64,000 nucleotides of DNA from an uncultured Saprospiraceae bacterium (GCA_937959275.1 CALGLU010000058.1:1-64000), one strand, 5' to 3'; counted from the stretch's first letter, positions 28,831 through 40,300 are shown. Notes: a model not told the origin generated them from the letters alone. Numbers and translations: made by a program.

Positions 28831-29433
28831 TTATTTTATTTGACAATTAAATAGTTGATCATTCTTTATATAGCCTGCGAGATCATCTCCAATAGTCACT
28901 GGACCAACTCCAGCTGGCGTTCCTGTATATATGAGGTCTCCTTTTTGGATAGTGAAATATTTAGACACATAACAGATCAAGTGTGCGAAATTAAAAATTA
29001 AATTAGATGTATTCCCCTTTTGAGCAATTTCTCCATTCTTTTCTAGCCTAAAGTCTATATTTTCTCCTTTTTCAAATTCTTTCCAGCTACCAACTAGGGC
29101 TGAACCATCAAATGCTTTTGCAATTTCCCAAGGGTGTCCTTTAGTCTTCAACTTACTTTGAAGATCGCGTGCGGTAAAATCGATACCAACCGTGACAGCT
29201 TCAATATAATCCAATGCGAAGGCAGGTTGTATTGATTTCCCATTTTTCGTCATCTTCAATACGACTTCTATTTCATAGTGAACCTCTTCGCTAAATGCTG
29301 GTGTATAAAAGACTTGAGGGTCCTTAAGCAATGCAGTCGGTGGCTTCATGAAAATCAAGGGTGAGGAAGGAACTGGGTTGTTCAATTCTTTTGCGTGATC
29401 AATATAATTTCGGCCTATGCAAAAAATCTTCAT
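28831..29433 (-). CDS. Fumarylacetoacetate hydrolase (FAH) family protein
   Basis: A 200-residue cytosolic protein of the short FAH-fold type. The N terminus [19 protein letters not shown] is the usual one of the family. Metal-binding acidic residues lie in [10 protein letters not shown], and the conserved core [20 protein letters not shown] and [10 protein letters not shown] is followed by [13 protein letters not shown]. Family members hydrolyse or decarboxylate diketo acids such as acylpyruvates or oxaloacetate. The exact substrate is not readable. It lies between trpS (12-base gap) and metK (10-base gap) on the same strand, a tight operon. Confidence 0.9.
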   Translation of the reverse strand: MKIFCIGRNYIDHAKELNNPVPSSPLIFMKPPTALLKDPQVFYTPAFSEEVHYEIEVVLKMTKNGKSIQPAFALDYIEAVTVGIDFTARDLQSKLKTKGHPWEIAKAFDGSALVGSWKEFEKGENIDFRLEKNGEIAQKGNTSNLIFNFAHLICYVSKYFTIQKGDLIYTGTPAGVGPVTIGDDLAGYIKNDQLFNCQIK

Positions 29434-29445
29434 GACAGTAATTAT

Positions 29446-30456
29446 TTAGAATTTTACATTCATCAACCCTACAAGGTCTTTGACCTCGAGGAGAGTTTCT
29501 TGTGCTACCTTCCTGATCTCTGCTGAGGATTGTTTGATTTTGTATTTGAGTTCTTTTTTGTTTTCCAAAATTTCAGCTTTCTTCTCTATAAATCCAGTTG
29601 TCAATTTCACTAAGGTATCAGCAGTAGCATCCTTTAGTGCACTATATTTTAATGTTCCTGCTTCATAATCTGACATCAGCCCATCAAAATCTTCACTGCC
29701 TGCAGCCCTCATGAGTTCAAATAAATTCTCTACACCAAGGCTCATCTGACCATCAGTTTGAATCCCTACATCTGTCACCGCTGATTTGATCTGTTTTCGG
29801 ATTCTAGCTTCTTCGGCAAATACACCTATGACATGTTTCTCTCCTGCACTCTTACTCATCTTACGTTCAGGATCCGCTGGGGATTTAATACGTGGGGTTT
29901 TGGTGTGTAAGGTTTTGGGTAATACGAAATAGTCTTTGCCTACATTAAAGTTAAAGCGGTCAGCTATTTCTCTTGTTAATTCTAAATGCTGGTCTTGATC
30001 ATCTCCTACAGGCACAAAATCAGCCTTATAGATCAATATATCTGCTGCTTGCAAGACTGGATAATCAAATAAACCTACAGAAATAAAAGTATCCTTTGCT
30101 TTTTCTGAGACAGTCTGGCTTTTATCTTTGTATTGGGTCATATTACTCACTCGGCCCACGGATGCAAAACAATTAAAAATCCAACCTAACTCTGCATGTT
30201 CCGGAATGAGTGATTGAACAAATAAATTCTCAGGTTTAATGCCAACTGAGACTAAATCGACAATCAAATCCCAGGACTGATTACGCAGCTTTTTAGTGTT
30301 ATAAGGCATAGTCATGGCATGATAATCAACAATACCATAAAAACATTGATATGAAGACTGTAGATCTACCCAATTTTTGACTGCTCCAAAATAATTTCCT
30401 AAGTGGAGATTGCCAGTTGGCTGTATGCAAGAAAGGACTCTCTTTTGATCACTCAT
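29446..30456 (-). CDS. trpS: Tryptophan--tRNA ligase
   Basis: A 336-residue class I aminoacyl-tRNA synthetase. The HIGH-type motif is HLGN at residues 18-21 (SCIQPTGNLHLGNYFGA) and KMSKS is near residue 200 (DPERKMSKSAGEKHV). The motif GDDQDQHLELTREIADRFN is the typical TrpRS tryptophan and ATP pocket region. The length is normal for a bacterial TrpRS. It starts 8 bases beyond the RidA gene stop, so it is translated from the same mRNA. Confidence 0.97.
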   Translation of the reverse strand: MSDQKRVLSCIQPTGNLHLGNYFGAVKNWVDLQSSYQCFYGIVDYHAMTMPYNTKKLRNQSWDLIVDLVSVGIKPENLFVQSLIPEHAELGWIFNCFASVGRVSNMTQYKDKSQTVSEKAKDTFISVGLFDYPVLQAADILIYKADFVPVGDDQDQHLELTREIADRFNFNVGKDYFVLPKTLHTKTPRIKSPADPERKMSKSAGEKHVIGVFAEEARIRKQIKSAVTDVGIQTDGQMSLGVENLFELMRAAGSEDFDGLMSDYEAGTLKYSALKDATADTLVKLTTGFIEKKAEILENKKELKYKIKQSSAEIRKVAQETLLEVKDLVGLMNVKF

Positions 30457-30463
30457 GGGTGAT

Positions 30464-30844
30464 TTACTTTACGGCGATCAATGAGATTTCGATGTTTACA
30501 AATTTAGGTAAGTTCGCTACTTCTACTAATTCGCGAGCAGGAGCTGTTGATTCTCTAAAGTATTCAGCGTAAACTGAGTTGATTGCAGCGTATTGATTCA
30601 TGTCGGACACGAAAACGGAGCATTTAACTACATGTTCCAAATTCATGTCTGCTTTTTCCAAAATGGCAATGAGATTTTTAATCACCTGATGAGTCTCATC
30701 TTCAATAGATGAATTGACTAATTCACCAGTTTCAGGATTGATAGGAATTTGACCAGAGACATACAATGTACCTCCTGCAAGAATGGCCTGATTATAGGGA
30801 CCCACCGGATTAGGCGCATTGTCTGAGTTAATGATTTCTTTCAT
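30464..30844 (-). CDS. RidA-family reactive intermediate deaminase
   Basis: A 126-residue protein with the RidA/YjgF pattern: NAPNPVGPYNQAILAGGTLYVSG..., the middle block AILEKADMNLEHVVKCSVFV, and the C-terminal PARELVEVANLPK with the conserved Arg and NIEISLIAVK. These enzymes hydrolyse the reactive enamine/imine products of PLP enzymes such as threonine dehydratase. Length and all key blocks are intact. It lies 6 bases after rpmF and 7 bases before trpS. Confidence 0.93.
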   Translation of the reverse strand: MKEIINSDNAPNPVGPYNQAILAGGTLYVSGQIPINPETGELVNSSIEDETHQVIKNLIAILEKADMNLEHVVKCSVFVSDMNQYAAINSVYAEYFRESTAPARELVEVANLPKFVNIEISLIAVK

Positions 30845-30850
30845 TAATGT

Positions 30851-31045
30851 CTAGTCTATTTCTTCTTCGGCCGCAACAAGTATTTTACCTCTATAATAAA
30901 GATTTCCCTCATTGTAGTATGCTCTATGAAACAAGTGCGATTCGCCTGTCACCTTACATGTAGCGATTTGCGGTATTGCCAGTTTCTTGTGAGTTCTTCT
31001 CTTTCGCTTTCGCTGTTTAGATATACGACTCTTTGGATGTGCCAT
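30851..31045 (-). CDS. rpmF: 50S ribosomal protein L32
   Basis: A 64-residue basic protein beginning MAHPKSRISKQRKRKRRTHK, the standard L32 N terminus. The region that carries the Zn ribbon in many bacteria reads ATCKVTGESHLFHRAYYNEG, so three of the four cysteines are absent. This zinc-independent form is the usual one of the Flavobacteriia and Saprospiria. It lies 11 bases downstream of the DUF177 gene, the usual pair. Confidence 0.95.
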   Translation of the reverse strand: MAHPKSRISKQRKRKRRTHKKLAIPQIATCKVTGESHLFHRAYYNEGNLYYRGKILVAAEEEID

Positions 31046-31056
31046 AATGACTAAGT

Positions 31057-31587
31057 TTAATTTAGTTTTATATTTTTAAGATCCCCCCAAATATCATTCC
31101 CATCTTCCTGATCAATTTGGTTTGAATTTTCATTGTTTAAATGTGCAAGCATGACTTCATCACAGTCTTGATAAGCTTCACCTTCACAATCCTTCGTATT
31201 AATTAAAGGAAGATGCAAATGAATCATTTCATAAATCAAATCTGAAATATTCAAATTTTGTGTATCTCTCTGGATATAAACCACTTCTTCATTGATCATT
31301 TCCTCATCAGCATACTTGACTAAGTACTGCTCTGCTGCTTCTAGAGGAATATCAATTGGCTTTAAACATCGATCACAGGGTACATGAAAATACCCTTCAA
31401 TGTCGAAATCAAGCACCATAAGAGATGGTTTCTTCTCTAAAGAAAGACTCACTTGAAATGACCCTTTCTTTACCAAAGATTGCTCATACGTGTCAAAAAA
31501 TGCATTTTCAATTTGAAATTTGAAATCATGCAATCCATCTTTTAAACCTTTTAAAGGCAATGAAAACTCGCTCTTTAGGTCTTTCAT
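31057..31587 (-). CDS. DUF177 (YceD-like) protein
   Basis: The frame is open from 31653, but the start at 31587 (MKDLKSEFSLPLKGLKDG) is chosen since the earlier part has no conserved features, giving 176 residues. The YceD/DUF177 core shows a VPCDRCLKPIDIPL motif with CxxC, then a strongly acidic C-terminal half with DCEGEAYQDCDEV. The family is encoded next to rpmF and is involved in 23S rRNA accumulation in E. coli and plants. It heads the rpmF-ridA-trpS-FAH-metK run. The common plsX-fabH genes after rpmF are not present here. Confidence 0.9.
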   Translation of the reverse strand: MKDLKSEFSLPLKGLKDGLHDFKFQIENAFFDTYEQSLVKKGSFQVSLSLEKKPSLMVLDFDIEGYFHVPCDRCLKPIDIPLEAAEQYLVKYADEEMINEEVVYIQRDTQNLNISDLIYEMIHLHLPLINTKDCEGEAYQDCDEVMLAHLNNENSNQIDQEDGNDIWGDLKNIKLN

Positions 31588-31709
31588 TTTTACCTGTATG
31601 TTAAAATGGGCTGCAAAGATAGATTTTTTCAAGTGATTGTGCACGAAAAACAAGGTTCTTTTGCGTGATTGGACTGTTGATAATCGCTCTTTAGCCTCTT
31701 TTTTGGGGT

Positions 31710-33530
31710 TTACTCATTACATCCATTCAAAACGACTTCGAAAATCGAAGCTTTTTCTACCTCAAAGCCATCTTTAAAGATCGCCTCATTACCAATTTGA
31801 TAGACAACCTCAGAGGTGCCATAAATGTATTCTTTTGAGTGTAAAAAGTCTGTGACTGCTTCGATTTTCACAAGATTTGATACCGGTCCTGTTAGGTCCA
31901 AAGAATCAAAACAAGGTGTTTTATATGTTTTCTCACAAGACCATTCTCCCCATTCTGGCCCTGTATCACAGTTTAATAGACACTTGACAATATATGGAGT
32001 GCCAGAAAATGCATTCAAATAGCTGAAAGTATTGGTCGTTGTCGTAATCGTCGTGTCTTCTGCACAAGGAATATCTGGCTTAATGTACCAGGCATATCCA
32101 TCGATTCCATCTGTCAAACTACAAGTCAACATCATCTCATTAGGACTAACCGATGAGATTTGAATGTCAGCTAACTGTGGCATTGGACAATAAATGACTG
32201 TCGACTCACTGAGACAATCATCAATATAATTTTTCATTTTCGTGCCGACCTGCGGATGAAAACCCAAGGACAAATCGACTCCATTACCACTTGAAGAAAT
32301 GTGGCAGTAACTCATGATTGTACCTTTTGCAGGAATAATTGGATTCAAGATGTCAAAACAATCACTTCCTGCTGCCTCTTCAACATTGTCAATCACTCCA
32401 TCACAATCTGAATCACTATTGTTACTTGTCGAATATACATTGGCACAGTCATCAATTTGTGAATTATTACCATTCCAACTGCAGGTATGCGTATGTGGCG
32501 AACTGAGATTATGTCCAATTTCATGCGCGATCACATTTACAGACCAAGAATATAGGTTTAGGTCCGTATTAAATGATGTAAATATTCTACTAAATCCATA
32601 GAGGGGCTCTTCGTAGGGACAATAGTCACGACGATTTGCGATGCCTCCAAATTGATTGGTTGTTGAAAGTAAATGGGCTATTCGACCATTATACACGCCA
32701 TCAAGTTCGCATTTAAAGGCATTTAGGACATCTCCTGAACTGTCTGCATTATTCGCATCGTATGGATCAGGGCTTGTCCAAATATCGATTTGGGATATAT
32801 TGATGTTAATGTTTGACATGTTGTAAATGATATTGACCGTATTCAATAAGCTTGCAACATAATTTAAGGTGTTACCAACATCAGAACCAAAGTCAGTATA
32901 CATTTGGTAATCGCATTCAATATAGACATCAACGGATGAAATTGAGTGATTCAATTTTTTGATGTCGTCAACCATATTAGCATCGTCGTCAATTTGCATT
33001 GACTTATCTATCCCAACATGAAGATCATCGGATTCACAGAATTTAATATTCGGCATACTAATATTATCATCATGGTACAGCAAATAGTTATCAGAATGTT
33101 TATCCTTATGGAGGTTCCAGTTTTGCTGGTCGAAAGAAATGATACCTACAATTTCGTTTTTATAAATGCTGATCGCTACCATTGAAGATTTTGCACCTAA
33201 CACCTTACCCTGATAATGAAGCATGTCGAGTTGCGAGATCATTCTATAAGCATCATTGTGCCTCTCTTGTAGGATAACGTCAGGAGCAAGAACAGTTGAC
33301 TTTGTTAGAATGAGTTTTTTTATCCCCTTATTGGCAATGGGGATATTCAATTGAAGTTCAGTTTGTCTAGCGTTGGATAATGTTTGAAGTATATCTGAAT
33401 CGACAGTTAAGTGGTGTATCTCCGTACCCTGATTATGAAGCATTTTATTTTTTGTAAAGGGCTGCACTTGCGCAGAAGCGGATACACAAAGGCATATATA
33501 AACCAAAAAGAAAATCTGCTTTAGGTACAC
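31710..33530 (-). CDS. Secreted reprolysin-like zinc metalloprotease
   Basis: A 606-residue protein with signal peptide (about 1-20, YICLCVSASAQ). The zinc motif HEIGHNLSSPHTH (near residue 335) is of the metzincin type HExxHxxxxxH, followed by a cysteine-rich stretch and a Met-turn (GTIMSYCH). This fits the M12B / reprolysin_4 group found in Bacteroidota. An N-terminal beta-rich propeptide-like section (about 30-200) precedes it. The end (NEAIFKDGFEVEKASIFEVV, then NGC) resembles the short repeated-strand C-terminal module often written GFTVxxGSxFxAxxxxC in this phylum. No ordinary type-A CTD is visible, so its export route is less certain. Confidence 0.85.
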   Translation of the reverse strand: MYLKQIFFLVYICLCVSASAQVQPFTKNKMLHNQGTEIHHLTVDSDILQTLSNARQTELQLNIPIANKGIKKLILTKSTVLAPDVILQERHNDAYRMISQLDMLHYQGKVLGAKSSMVAISIYKNEIVGIISFDQQNWNLHKDKHSDNYLLYHDDNISMPNIKFCESDDLHVGIDKSMQIDDDANMVDDIKKLNHSISSVDVYIECDYQMYTDFGSDVGNTLNYVASLLNTVNIIYNMSNININISQIDIWTSPDPYDANNADSSGDVLNAFKCELDGVYNGRIAHLLSTTNQFGGIANRRDYCPYEEPLYGFSRIFTSFNTDLNLYSWSVNVIAHEIGHNLSSPHTHTCSWNGNNSQIDDCANVYSTSNNSDSDCDGVIDNVEEAAGSDCFDILNPIIPAKGTIMSYCHISSSGNGVDLSLGFHPQVGTKMKNYIDDCLSESTVIYCPMPQLADIQISSVSPNEMMLTCSLTDGIDGYAWYIKPDIPCAEDTTITTTTNTFSYLNAFSGTPYIVKCLLNCDTGPEWGEWSCEKTYKTPCFDSLDLTGPVSNLVKIEAVTDFLHSKEYIYGTSEVVYQIGNEAIFKDGFEVEKASIFEVVLNGCNE

Positions 33531-33824
33531 ATCTATGAGACGTAGAGATAAGGTCTTTTCGCACGTTAGCGAAAAACTTTAACATCTGGTTATTGATCTA
33601 TCGATTTCACATTATTATTTTTAATCATAAATGTATGCTAATTGACATTTTAATCTTGATCGTTCTTGAATAATGTTAAAGTCCTGTTTGTCATCCAATA
33701 ATCATATAACTTGTCCACGTCTGCGAGTCATTACACCTAATAACCTTTATAATTTACCGTAGACTTTGCCATAGCCCTCCTTTAACGTGTACTCATTTTT
33801 AATCAATTTTATAGCGTCAATACA
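33531..33824. promoter_or_regulatory. Divergent intergenic region with a 7-bp inverted repeat
   Basis: This region separates the metalloprotease (-) and the GAF histidine kinase (+). At 33556-33575, TTTTCGC and GCGAAAA flank the 6-base spacer ACGTTA, 26 bases before the protease start codon. It could be an operator or a leader hairpin. No T-run follows in either direction. No convincing TTG/TAnnTTTG promoter pair was found in the rest. Confidence 0.35.
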
Positions 33825-35207
33825 ATGGTTGATAGAGATGTTCTCATTGCAAAATATGATTTTGCCAATCTTATACATGGCAATGTGTATAAATTCCAGG
33901 AAACACTAGAAATGGCCGCTGCTATGTGTCAGGTCAAGTCAGCCTTTATAAGCTTACTGGGTAATAGCTACCAAGATATTCTAAGCCAAACAGGTATCCA
34001 ACTTGAAAAAATGGATGTTAAAAAATCCATCTGTCAGTTTACTATACAGGGCACAGATCTAATCATGATTCCAAACACAGGCGAAGATGACAGAGTTAGT
34101 CATTTAGGCTTGGACAAGTCAAAACACCAGATTGTTTTCTATGCTGGACAGCCATTATACAACAGTGAAAACGAATGTATTGGTGCTTTTTGTATTAGCC
34201 ATGATAAACCCAAAACTCTCGATAACAATCAACAAAAAATACTATCAATACTAGCTTCAAGCTTCATGAAGGAGTTAGATTATCAAAGAAAACTAATCAA
34301 TATGATTATCAATATGGATACTGACTTCCAAGTTGCGAATCAATTGAAAGTTGTTGATTTAGAGATCAAATTATCTAAGCTCCAGACAACGACAATGCAA
34401 CAAAACATACGTCTGAAACGACAACATGAGTCACTTAAAGAAACAAATGAGAATCTCAAAACATTCGCCTATATCGCGGCCCATGACATTAAAGCGCCTG
34501 CAAGAGCCATTTACTCTTTTGCTCAATTAATTCAAGCTAAATTAAAGCCCTCTGAGCATACGGAAACTGTTACAAAATACTCTGATATTATTAAAAGTGC
34601 TTCAAAAAATTTAATAAATCTAGTCTCGAGTATATTGACGTATTCAGAAACAGAGTCAAAGGAGTTTGAAATGAAATCGATTAACTTGAACAAGATCATA
34701 GACATCGTCAAAATCAATCTCAGTGAGTTAATCGAAACTAAAAATGGAACGATCACTAGCTTTGATGATCCCATTTATGTAGATGGGCAAAAGGTACAAT
34801 TAGTTCAGTTGTTTCAAAATCTAATCGGTAATGCGCTGAAATTTCAAGATGGCTCAAAGACACCAGAAGTCATTATTGGCTATCAAGAACTGAAAGATAA
34901 ATATGTGATTTCTGTTACAGATAATGGAATCGGTATTGACCAACAAAACTTGTATAAAATCTTTGAACCTTTTCAGCGTTTACATTCTACTCCTGAGTAT
35001 ATAGGTTCAGGATTAGGCCTTTCTACTTGCTTGAAGGTCATCGAAAACCATAACTCTCATATCTGTATTGAAAGTAATAAGTCAGAGGGGACAAAGTTTA
35101 GCTTTAGCTTACCAAAAGTAACTGAGGTTAATAATCAGACTGGAGAACGAAAAACTGAGCTTTCTAGAATCCCCCAATCATCTTCTCAGGTTTTACCCAT
35201 GCATTGA
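33825..35207 (+). CDS. GAF-domain sensor histidine kinase
   Basis: A 460-residue soluble kinase. Residues about 15-155 form a GAF domain ([40 protein letters not shown]). A coiled-coil linker (165-212) leads to HisKA with phospho-acceptor H220 ([15 protein letters not shown]). The HATPase domain shows the N box ([10 protein letters not shown]), G1 (VTDNGIGID), F box (FEPFQRLHS) and G2 (GSGLGLSTC). No membrane helix is seen, so it senses a cytosolic signal. No response regulator adjoins it. The 3' end overlaps the convergent fumC gene by 44 bases. Confidence 0.92.
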   Translation: MVDRDVLIAKYDFANLIHGNVYKFQETLEMAAAMCQVKSAFISLLGNSYQDILSQTGIQLEKMDVKKSICQFTIQGTDLIMIPNTGEDDRVSHLGLDKSKHQIVFYAGQPLYNSENECIGAFCISHDKPKTLDNNQQKILSILASSFMKELDYQRKLINMIINMDTDFQVANQLKVVDLEIKLSKLQTTTMQQNIRLKRQHESLKETNENLKTFAYIAAHDIKAPARAIYSFAQLIQAKLKPSEHTETVTKYSDIIKSASKNLINLVSSILTYSETESKEFEMKSINLNKIIDIVKINLSELIETKNGTITSFDDPIYVDGQKVQLVQLFQNLIGNALKFQDGSKTPEVIIGYQELKDKYVISVTDNGIGIDQQNLYKIFEPFQRLHSTPEYIGSGLGLSTCLKVIENHNSHICIESNKSEGTKFSFSLPKVTEVNNQTGERKTELSRIPQSSSQVLPMH

Positions 35208-36555
35208 ATTCTTTTTCAGACAAGTAGCCCAATTTGATTGCCGCCTCTTTTAAGCTGGTCCCTTCTTTATACGCTTTTTTGGCAATCGACCCAGCCTTGT
35301 CATATCCGATCTTTGTATTTAATGCTGTAACCAACATCAAAGAATTATTGAGTAAAAAATCAATTCGTTCTAGATTAGGTTGAATCCCAACTGCACAATT
35401 ATCATTAAAGCTGACACAAGCATCACCAATCAATATTGCAGAATTCAGGAAGTTATAGATCATCATAGGTTTAAATACATTCAGTTCGAAATGTCCCGTC
35501 ATACCGCCAATATTGATTGCTACATCATTGCCCATCACTTGCGCCATCGCCATAGTGAGCGCTTCTGCCTGTGTGGGGTTGACCTTACCGGGCATGATTG
35601 ATGAGCCAGGCTCATTCGCAGGTATATTGAGTTCACCGATTCCACAACGGGGCCCAGAAGCCAGCATGCGGATATCATTTCCAATTTTCATCAATGAGAC
35701 AGCGACAGTTTTTAAGGCACCGTGTGTTTCGACAATAGCATCGTGGGCTGCAAGGCCTTCAAATTTATTTTTTCCGGTTATGAAAGGTAGGGCTGTTGCT
35801 TTGGCAATGTGTTTAGCTACTTTTTTATCGTACCCTTTAGGCGTGTTTAATCCTGTACCTACTGCAGTACCACCAAGAGCGAGTTCACTTAGATGACTCA
35901 ATGTGTTTTTAATCGCTTGAATACCATGATCCAATTGAGACACATAACCTGAAAATTCTTGCCCAACTGTAACGGGCGTCGCATCCATAAAATGGGTTCG
36001 ACCAATCTTGACTACTTTTTTGAATTCTTTTGATTTAGATTCCAAGGTCTTTTTTAATTTCTCTAAACCAGGAATCGTATTCTTAACAATTGTGCTATAA
36101 GCAGCGATGTGCATAGCTGTTGGAAATGTATCATTTGAAGACTGAGATTTATTAACGTCATCATTGGGATGTAAATATTTTGACTTATCGGTCAGTTTTC
36201 CACCCTTCAAAACATGTCCACGATTAGCAATGACCTCATTCACATTCATATTGGTCTGTGTACCGGAGCCCGTTTGCCACACGACTAAAGGAAATTGATC
36301 ATCCAGTTTACCTGCTAAAATCTCTTTGCACACTTTTGCAATGAGACTGGCTTTGGCTTTTGAGAGAACGCCTAAATCGGCATTAGTTCTTGCTGCTGCC
36401 TCTTTAAGAATAGCGTAGGCATGAATCACTTCAATAGGCATTTGTTGCCCTCCTATTTTAAAGTTTTGCTTTGATCGTTGTGTTTGAGCAGCCCAATACT
36501 TATCAGCAGGTACCTTTACAATACCAATACTATCTTTTTCCTTTCTAAATCCCAT
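35164..36555 (-). CDS. fumC: Fumarate hydratase class II
   Basis: The frame is open from 36636. The start is put at 36555 ([20 protein letters not shown]) because the usual FumC N terminus begins there, giving 463 residues, the normal length. The signature [15 protein letters not shown] and the blocks [35 protein letters not shown] and [10 protein letters not shown] mark the fumarase/aspartase superfamily, with fumarase-type rather than argininosuccinate-type spacing. It converts fumarate to L-malate in the TCA cycle. It is divergent from the superoxide dismutase gene and convergent, with overlap, to the kinase gene. Confidence 0.95.
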   Translation of the reverse strand: MGFRKEKDSIGIVKVPADKYWAAQTQRSKQNFKIGGQQMPIEVIHAYAILKEAAARTNADLGVLSKAKASLIAKVCKEILAGKLDDQFPLVVWQTGSGTQTNMNVNEVIANRGHVLKGGKLTDKSKYLHPNDDVNKSQSSNDTFPTAMHIAAYSTIVKNTIPGLEKLKKTLESKSKEFKKVVKIGRTHFMDATPVTVGQEFSGYVSQLDHGIQAIKNTLSHLSELALGGTAVGTGLNTPKGYDKKVAKHIAKATALPFITGKNKFEGLAAHDAIVETHGALKTVAVSLMKIGNDIRMLASGPRCGIGELNIPANEPGSSIMPGKVNPTQAEALTMAMAQVMGNDVAINIGGMTGHFELNVFKPMMIYNFLNSAILIGDACVSFNDNCAVGIQPNLERIDFLLNNSLMLVTALNTKIGYDKAGSIAKKAYKEGTSLKEAAIKLGYLSEKEFNAWVKPEKMIGGF

Positions 36556-36651
36556 GATATTAAGTTTTCTGGCACAAAAGTAGAGAATTCTAAACTTCGT
36601 ATATTCGCAAACGTTATAAAAATATATTTTACTCACTTAAAAAATTGAAAT

Positions 36652-37257
36652 ATGGCTTTTACTCTCCCTGAATTAGGGTATGCATACGATGCATTAGAAC
36701 CAAACATTGATGCAAAGACGATGGAAATCCATCATACTAAGCATCATAATGGATATACCAATAAATTAAATGCTGCAATAGAAGGTACAGCGTTAGATGG
36801 TCAATCGATTGAAGACATTTTAAAATCCTTAGATATGGCTAATGGAGCAGTCAGAAATAACGGAGGTGGATTTTACAACCACAGCTTGTTTTGGAAGGTG
36901 ATTGCCCCTGAAGATAAGGGAAGACTCTCTGGACCACTAAAGGATGCTATTGATGCTGCCTTTGGATCGAAAGAAGGCTTTGAGGAGGCATTTGCAAAAG
37001 CAGCTGGCACTCGATTCGGATCGGGATGGGCATGGTTATGTAAACATGATGGAGGTAAAGTTGGGATTTGTTCAACACCAAATCAAGATAACCCGCTTAT
37101 GCCTGGTGTTGGATGTGGTGGACATCCTATCTTAGGCATTGATGTTTGGGAACATGCTTATTACCTAAACTATCAAAATAGAAGACCAGATTACGTAAAG
37201 TCATTCTTAAGTATCGTAAACTGGAATGAAGTCGAAAGACGATATGAGGCTTCTTAG
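36652..37257 (+). CDS. sodA: Superoxide dismutase, Mn-type (Fe/Mn family)
   Basis: A 201-residue enzyme of the Fe/Mn family that dismutates superoxide to H2O2 and O2. The metal ligands are H27 ([10 protein letters not shown]), His in [11 protein letters not shown], and Asp and His in [13 protein letters not shown]. The glutamine in TPNQDNPLM and the GGG before the second His point to the manganese rather than the iron version, but cambialistic members cannot be excluded. No signal peptide is present, so it is cytosolic. It is divergent from fumC across a 96-base gap and is followed by a strong terminator. Confidence 0.93.
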   Translation: MAFTLPELGYAYDALEPNIDAKTMEIHHTKHHNGYTNKLNAAIEGTALDGQSIEDILKSLDMANGAVRNNGGGFYNHSLFWKVIAPEDKGRLSGPLKDAIDAAFGSKEGFEEAFAKAAGTRFGSGWAWLCKHDGGKVGICSTPNQDNPLMPGVGCGGHPILGIDVWEHAYYLNYQNRRPDYVKSFLSIVNWNEVERRYEAS

Positions 37258-37277
37258 TTAGAAGTAAACTAAAATTG

Positions 37278-37311
37278 AAAAAGGCTCGCATAGTACTATG
37301 CGAGCCTTTTT
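37278..37311. terminator. Bidirectional terminator between sod and the 3461-aa gene
   Basis: A perfect 17-bp inverted repeat, AAAAAGGCTCGCATAGT and its complement, has A-run and T-run at its ends so it works on both strands. It is 21 bases after the sod stop and 23 bases from the stop of the giant repeat gene, and thus ends both convergent transcripts. Confidence 0.92.
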
Positions 37312-37333
37312 TCATACTTATACTATTCTTATC

Positions 37334-40300
37334 CTATCGTTGAATAACAATCTTCTTATGTTGCAAATTATAATTGTTTCGTAGTGTGGTATAATACAAA
37401 CCATTCGGTAAATCAGAAACATCTATCTTCTTAGTCATTGCTCCAATGCCCATATTTATATCTTCACTATAAACAAGAAATCCATTAACGTCTCTTATTT
37501 CAACCCAAACTTGATCTTCTACATATTCAGAATGGATATTTAAGACTAATTCATTTGAAACTGGATTACCCATTGCTACAAAACTCAATCCACCATCTGC
37601 TATCAACCCTGCATCTCCAGGACAATCATCACCTTCAACTCTCGTGATTTGAATGAAATTTGAGGACAATTCAAAACAGTCTGCAATTGGTGTTGTGGTA
37701 ACATCTTCTTGAGTTTCAATGGTAAAGGTAGACGTATCTTGAGCAGAGCCTTTATGTGATACACCATAGACTCTACACATACCGACACCGATGTTATTGA
37801 TATCAATTGATCCAGAACTAATGGCTAAGAATCTGTTATTTACATCTGTGATCAAATAGGTATAGTTAAGTGTGGATGTCGATGTATTGACAAAGTTAAG
37901 CACATCACGAATCGAATCACCTACACAAATTGTCAGTTCAGTATCTAAAGAATCTGTAGAAACCATTCCACCATCCACAAAATCTCTAACTATTGTTATT
38001 GGATTAGATAGATCAAAACATCCTTCAAATCCAGATACGTTTTCTCCCATGACGATTCCTGTTACAGTCCCGATCATACTCATGTGCCAAATCTGACAGA
38101 CACCAGAACCTGCCTCATCAAACTCAAAACTACCATTGGCCTGAGTTGAAATAACATTGCCGAGTGTATCCGTCGTCAACCAAACAATGCTTTCTCCACT
38201 TGATGCAGTAACAATCGCGTTGACAACATCATCTTGACCGTCTCCGACACATAACGTATCGCTAGTTGAGCCATCCTCCAGTACGATATTCCCTCCTATT
38301 GCTGGACAGTCAGTACAATTAATCTCCCGCTCGACTCGAATAGGATTCGAAAGATCGAAGCATCCAACTAAATTGCTAATGTTCCCAGTCACTACTACAT
38401 TATCAAGTTCACCAATAAATGAGAGATGATAAATATTACTCACTCCTGCCCCTTGCATTTCAAAATTAAAGGTATCTGATGCCACAAGATGTTCGATAAT
38501 GCCAAATGTATCAGTCACTAAATAGAAATCATTTCCACCTACCGCATTTGATACTGTATAGACAACCAAATCATCAAAACCATCGCCAGCACACACAGAC
38601 ACTATAGTATCCCCAGTCAGTGTAGCTAACTCTCCTCCATCTGCTATACATAATGTATCTGAACATTCAATTTCTCGTGAGACTTGTATTGCATTCGAGA
38701 ATGCGAAACAACCTTCAATATCTGAAATATTTGCTCCCATATCTACACCTGATAAGGTGTCATTATACATGACATGCCAAATTTGACACAGACCAGGAGC
38801 GATCCCTTCAAAATTAAATGGTAGTCCTGTAGGAATAGAAATGATAACACCAGTAGTATCTGTAATCAACCAAAGACTACTATCGCCCATACCACCGGCT
38901 TGGACTACCTCCAAATTATCATCCATCTCATCATCAACACAGACTATCGTTGTCGTTTGATCTTCGCCAACTCTTATAACGCCAGCCATGGCACTACAAG
39001 TCTCTGTAGTACAATCTGTGATCCGAGTCACTCGGATTGAATTCGAAAGTTCTGCACAGCCTGTTATCTCTGAGGCATTAGATCCGACCTCTGCCCCTGT
39101 AATCGCGTCGTTGTAATTTAAATTCCAAATCAGACATATCCCTGCCTCAACACCTTCAAAATTAAACGGAGGTCCTGACTCTACAGCTATAATCATTCCT
39201 AAGGTATCGGTGATCAACCACAATGTGCTATCTCCAGCACCTGCATTTAAGACGTTGACATTTAGGTTTTCTTCAAGTTCATCATCAGTACACACTGTCA
39301 CAGCTGTCTGGTTGTTATCCAAGGCAATCGTTGCGGTTCTTGCTTCACATGTCATTGTGGTACAATCATTAATCTTAGTAACTTGAATAGGATTAGACAA
39401 AGAGAAACAGCCTGTGATATCGGATGCATTAGCATCTATAGCTATGCCACCAATAGAGTCTATAAAGGTCAGATTCCAAATTCTGCAGATGCCAGGTGCC
39501 TGTCCTTCAAAATTGAAAGGTGGTCCTTGTGGCAAGGCTAGAATGACTCCGGTCGTATCTGTAATTAACCAGATACTGGAATCTCCTGAACCCGCTATTA
39601 TGGAGACATCAAGATTGTCACCAAGTGAGTCATCAGTACATACAGTCATATCAATTGCTCCCCCAGCTAAGCTCAATGTTGGTGCAAGAAGATCACAAGT
39701 CGATTGACCACAATTTTCTTGCGCAATAATTGTTATCGGATTTGATATGGAGGCACAACCTGGTAGACTATTTATATTTTGAGATAGTTCACCTCCTGTA
39801 ATACTGTCTCTGAAACTTATGTGATACATAATGGTGATTCCTGCCCGTGTCCCCTCAAGGTTAATGGTTGGTTCAAATTGTAAGCCTAAGATCTGGCCTG
39901 AAGTATCAGTGGCAGCAAATACAGAAAAATTACCAATGTTATCAGTTACGATAATTTCGAATTCATCACTTATCCCATCTGTCGTACAAATGGTGACTTC
40001 TGTTTCTCCAGTATCAGCCACGATCATTCCTCCATTCACAATACATGTATCAGCTGCACAATTCACCTCTCTATCTAGTGTAATCGCATTCGACAAATCA
40101 AAGCAACCCTCAAGTGCATTTGCATTTTGTCCAACAGCAACATTATAGGATGAATCCCTTGCTGCAAGATGCCAAATTAAGCACCGACCTTCATCAGCTC
40201 CTTCAAAATCTTGTGTCTCTCCCTCAAACACTTCAAGAACGGCACCTAGTGTATCTGTGATTAACCAAGTGCTAAAACCAGTCGCACCGGTCAAAGAAAA

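Noticed and set aside
28821-28831. SAM riboswitch before metK
   Set aside because: Only 10 bases separate metK from the upstream gene, so no leader exists.
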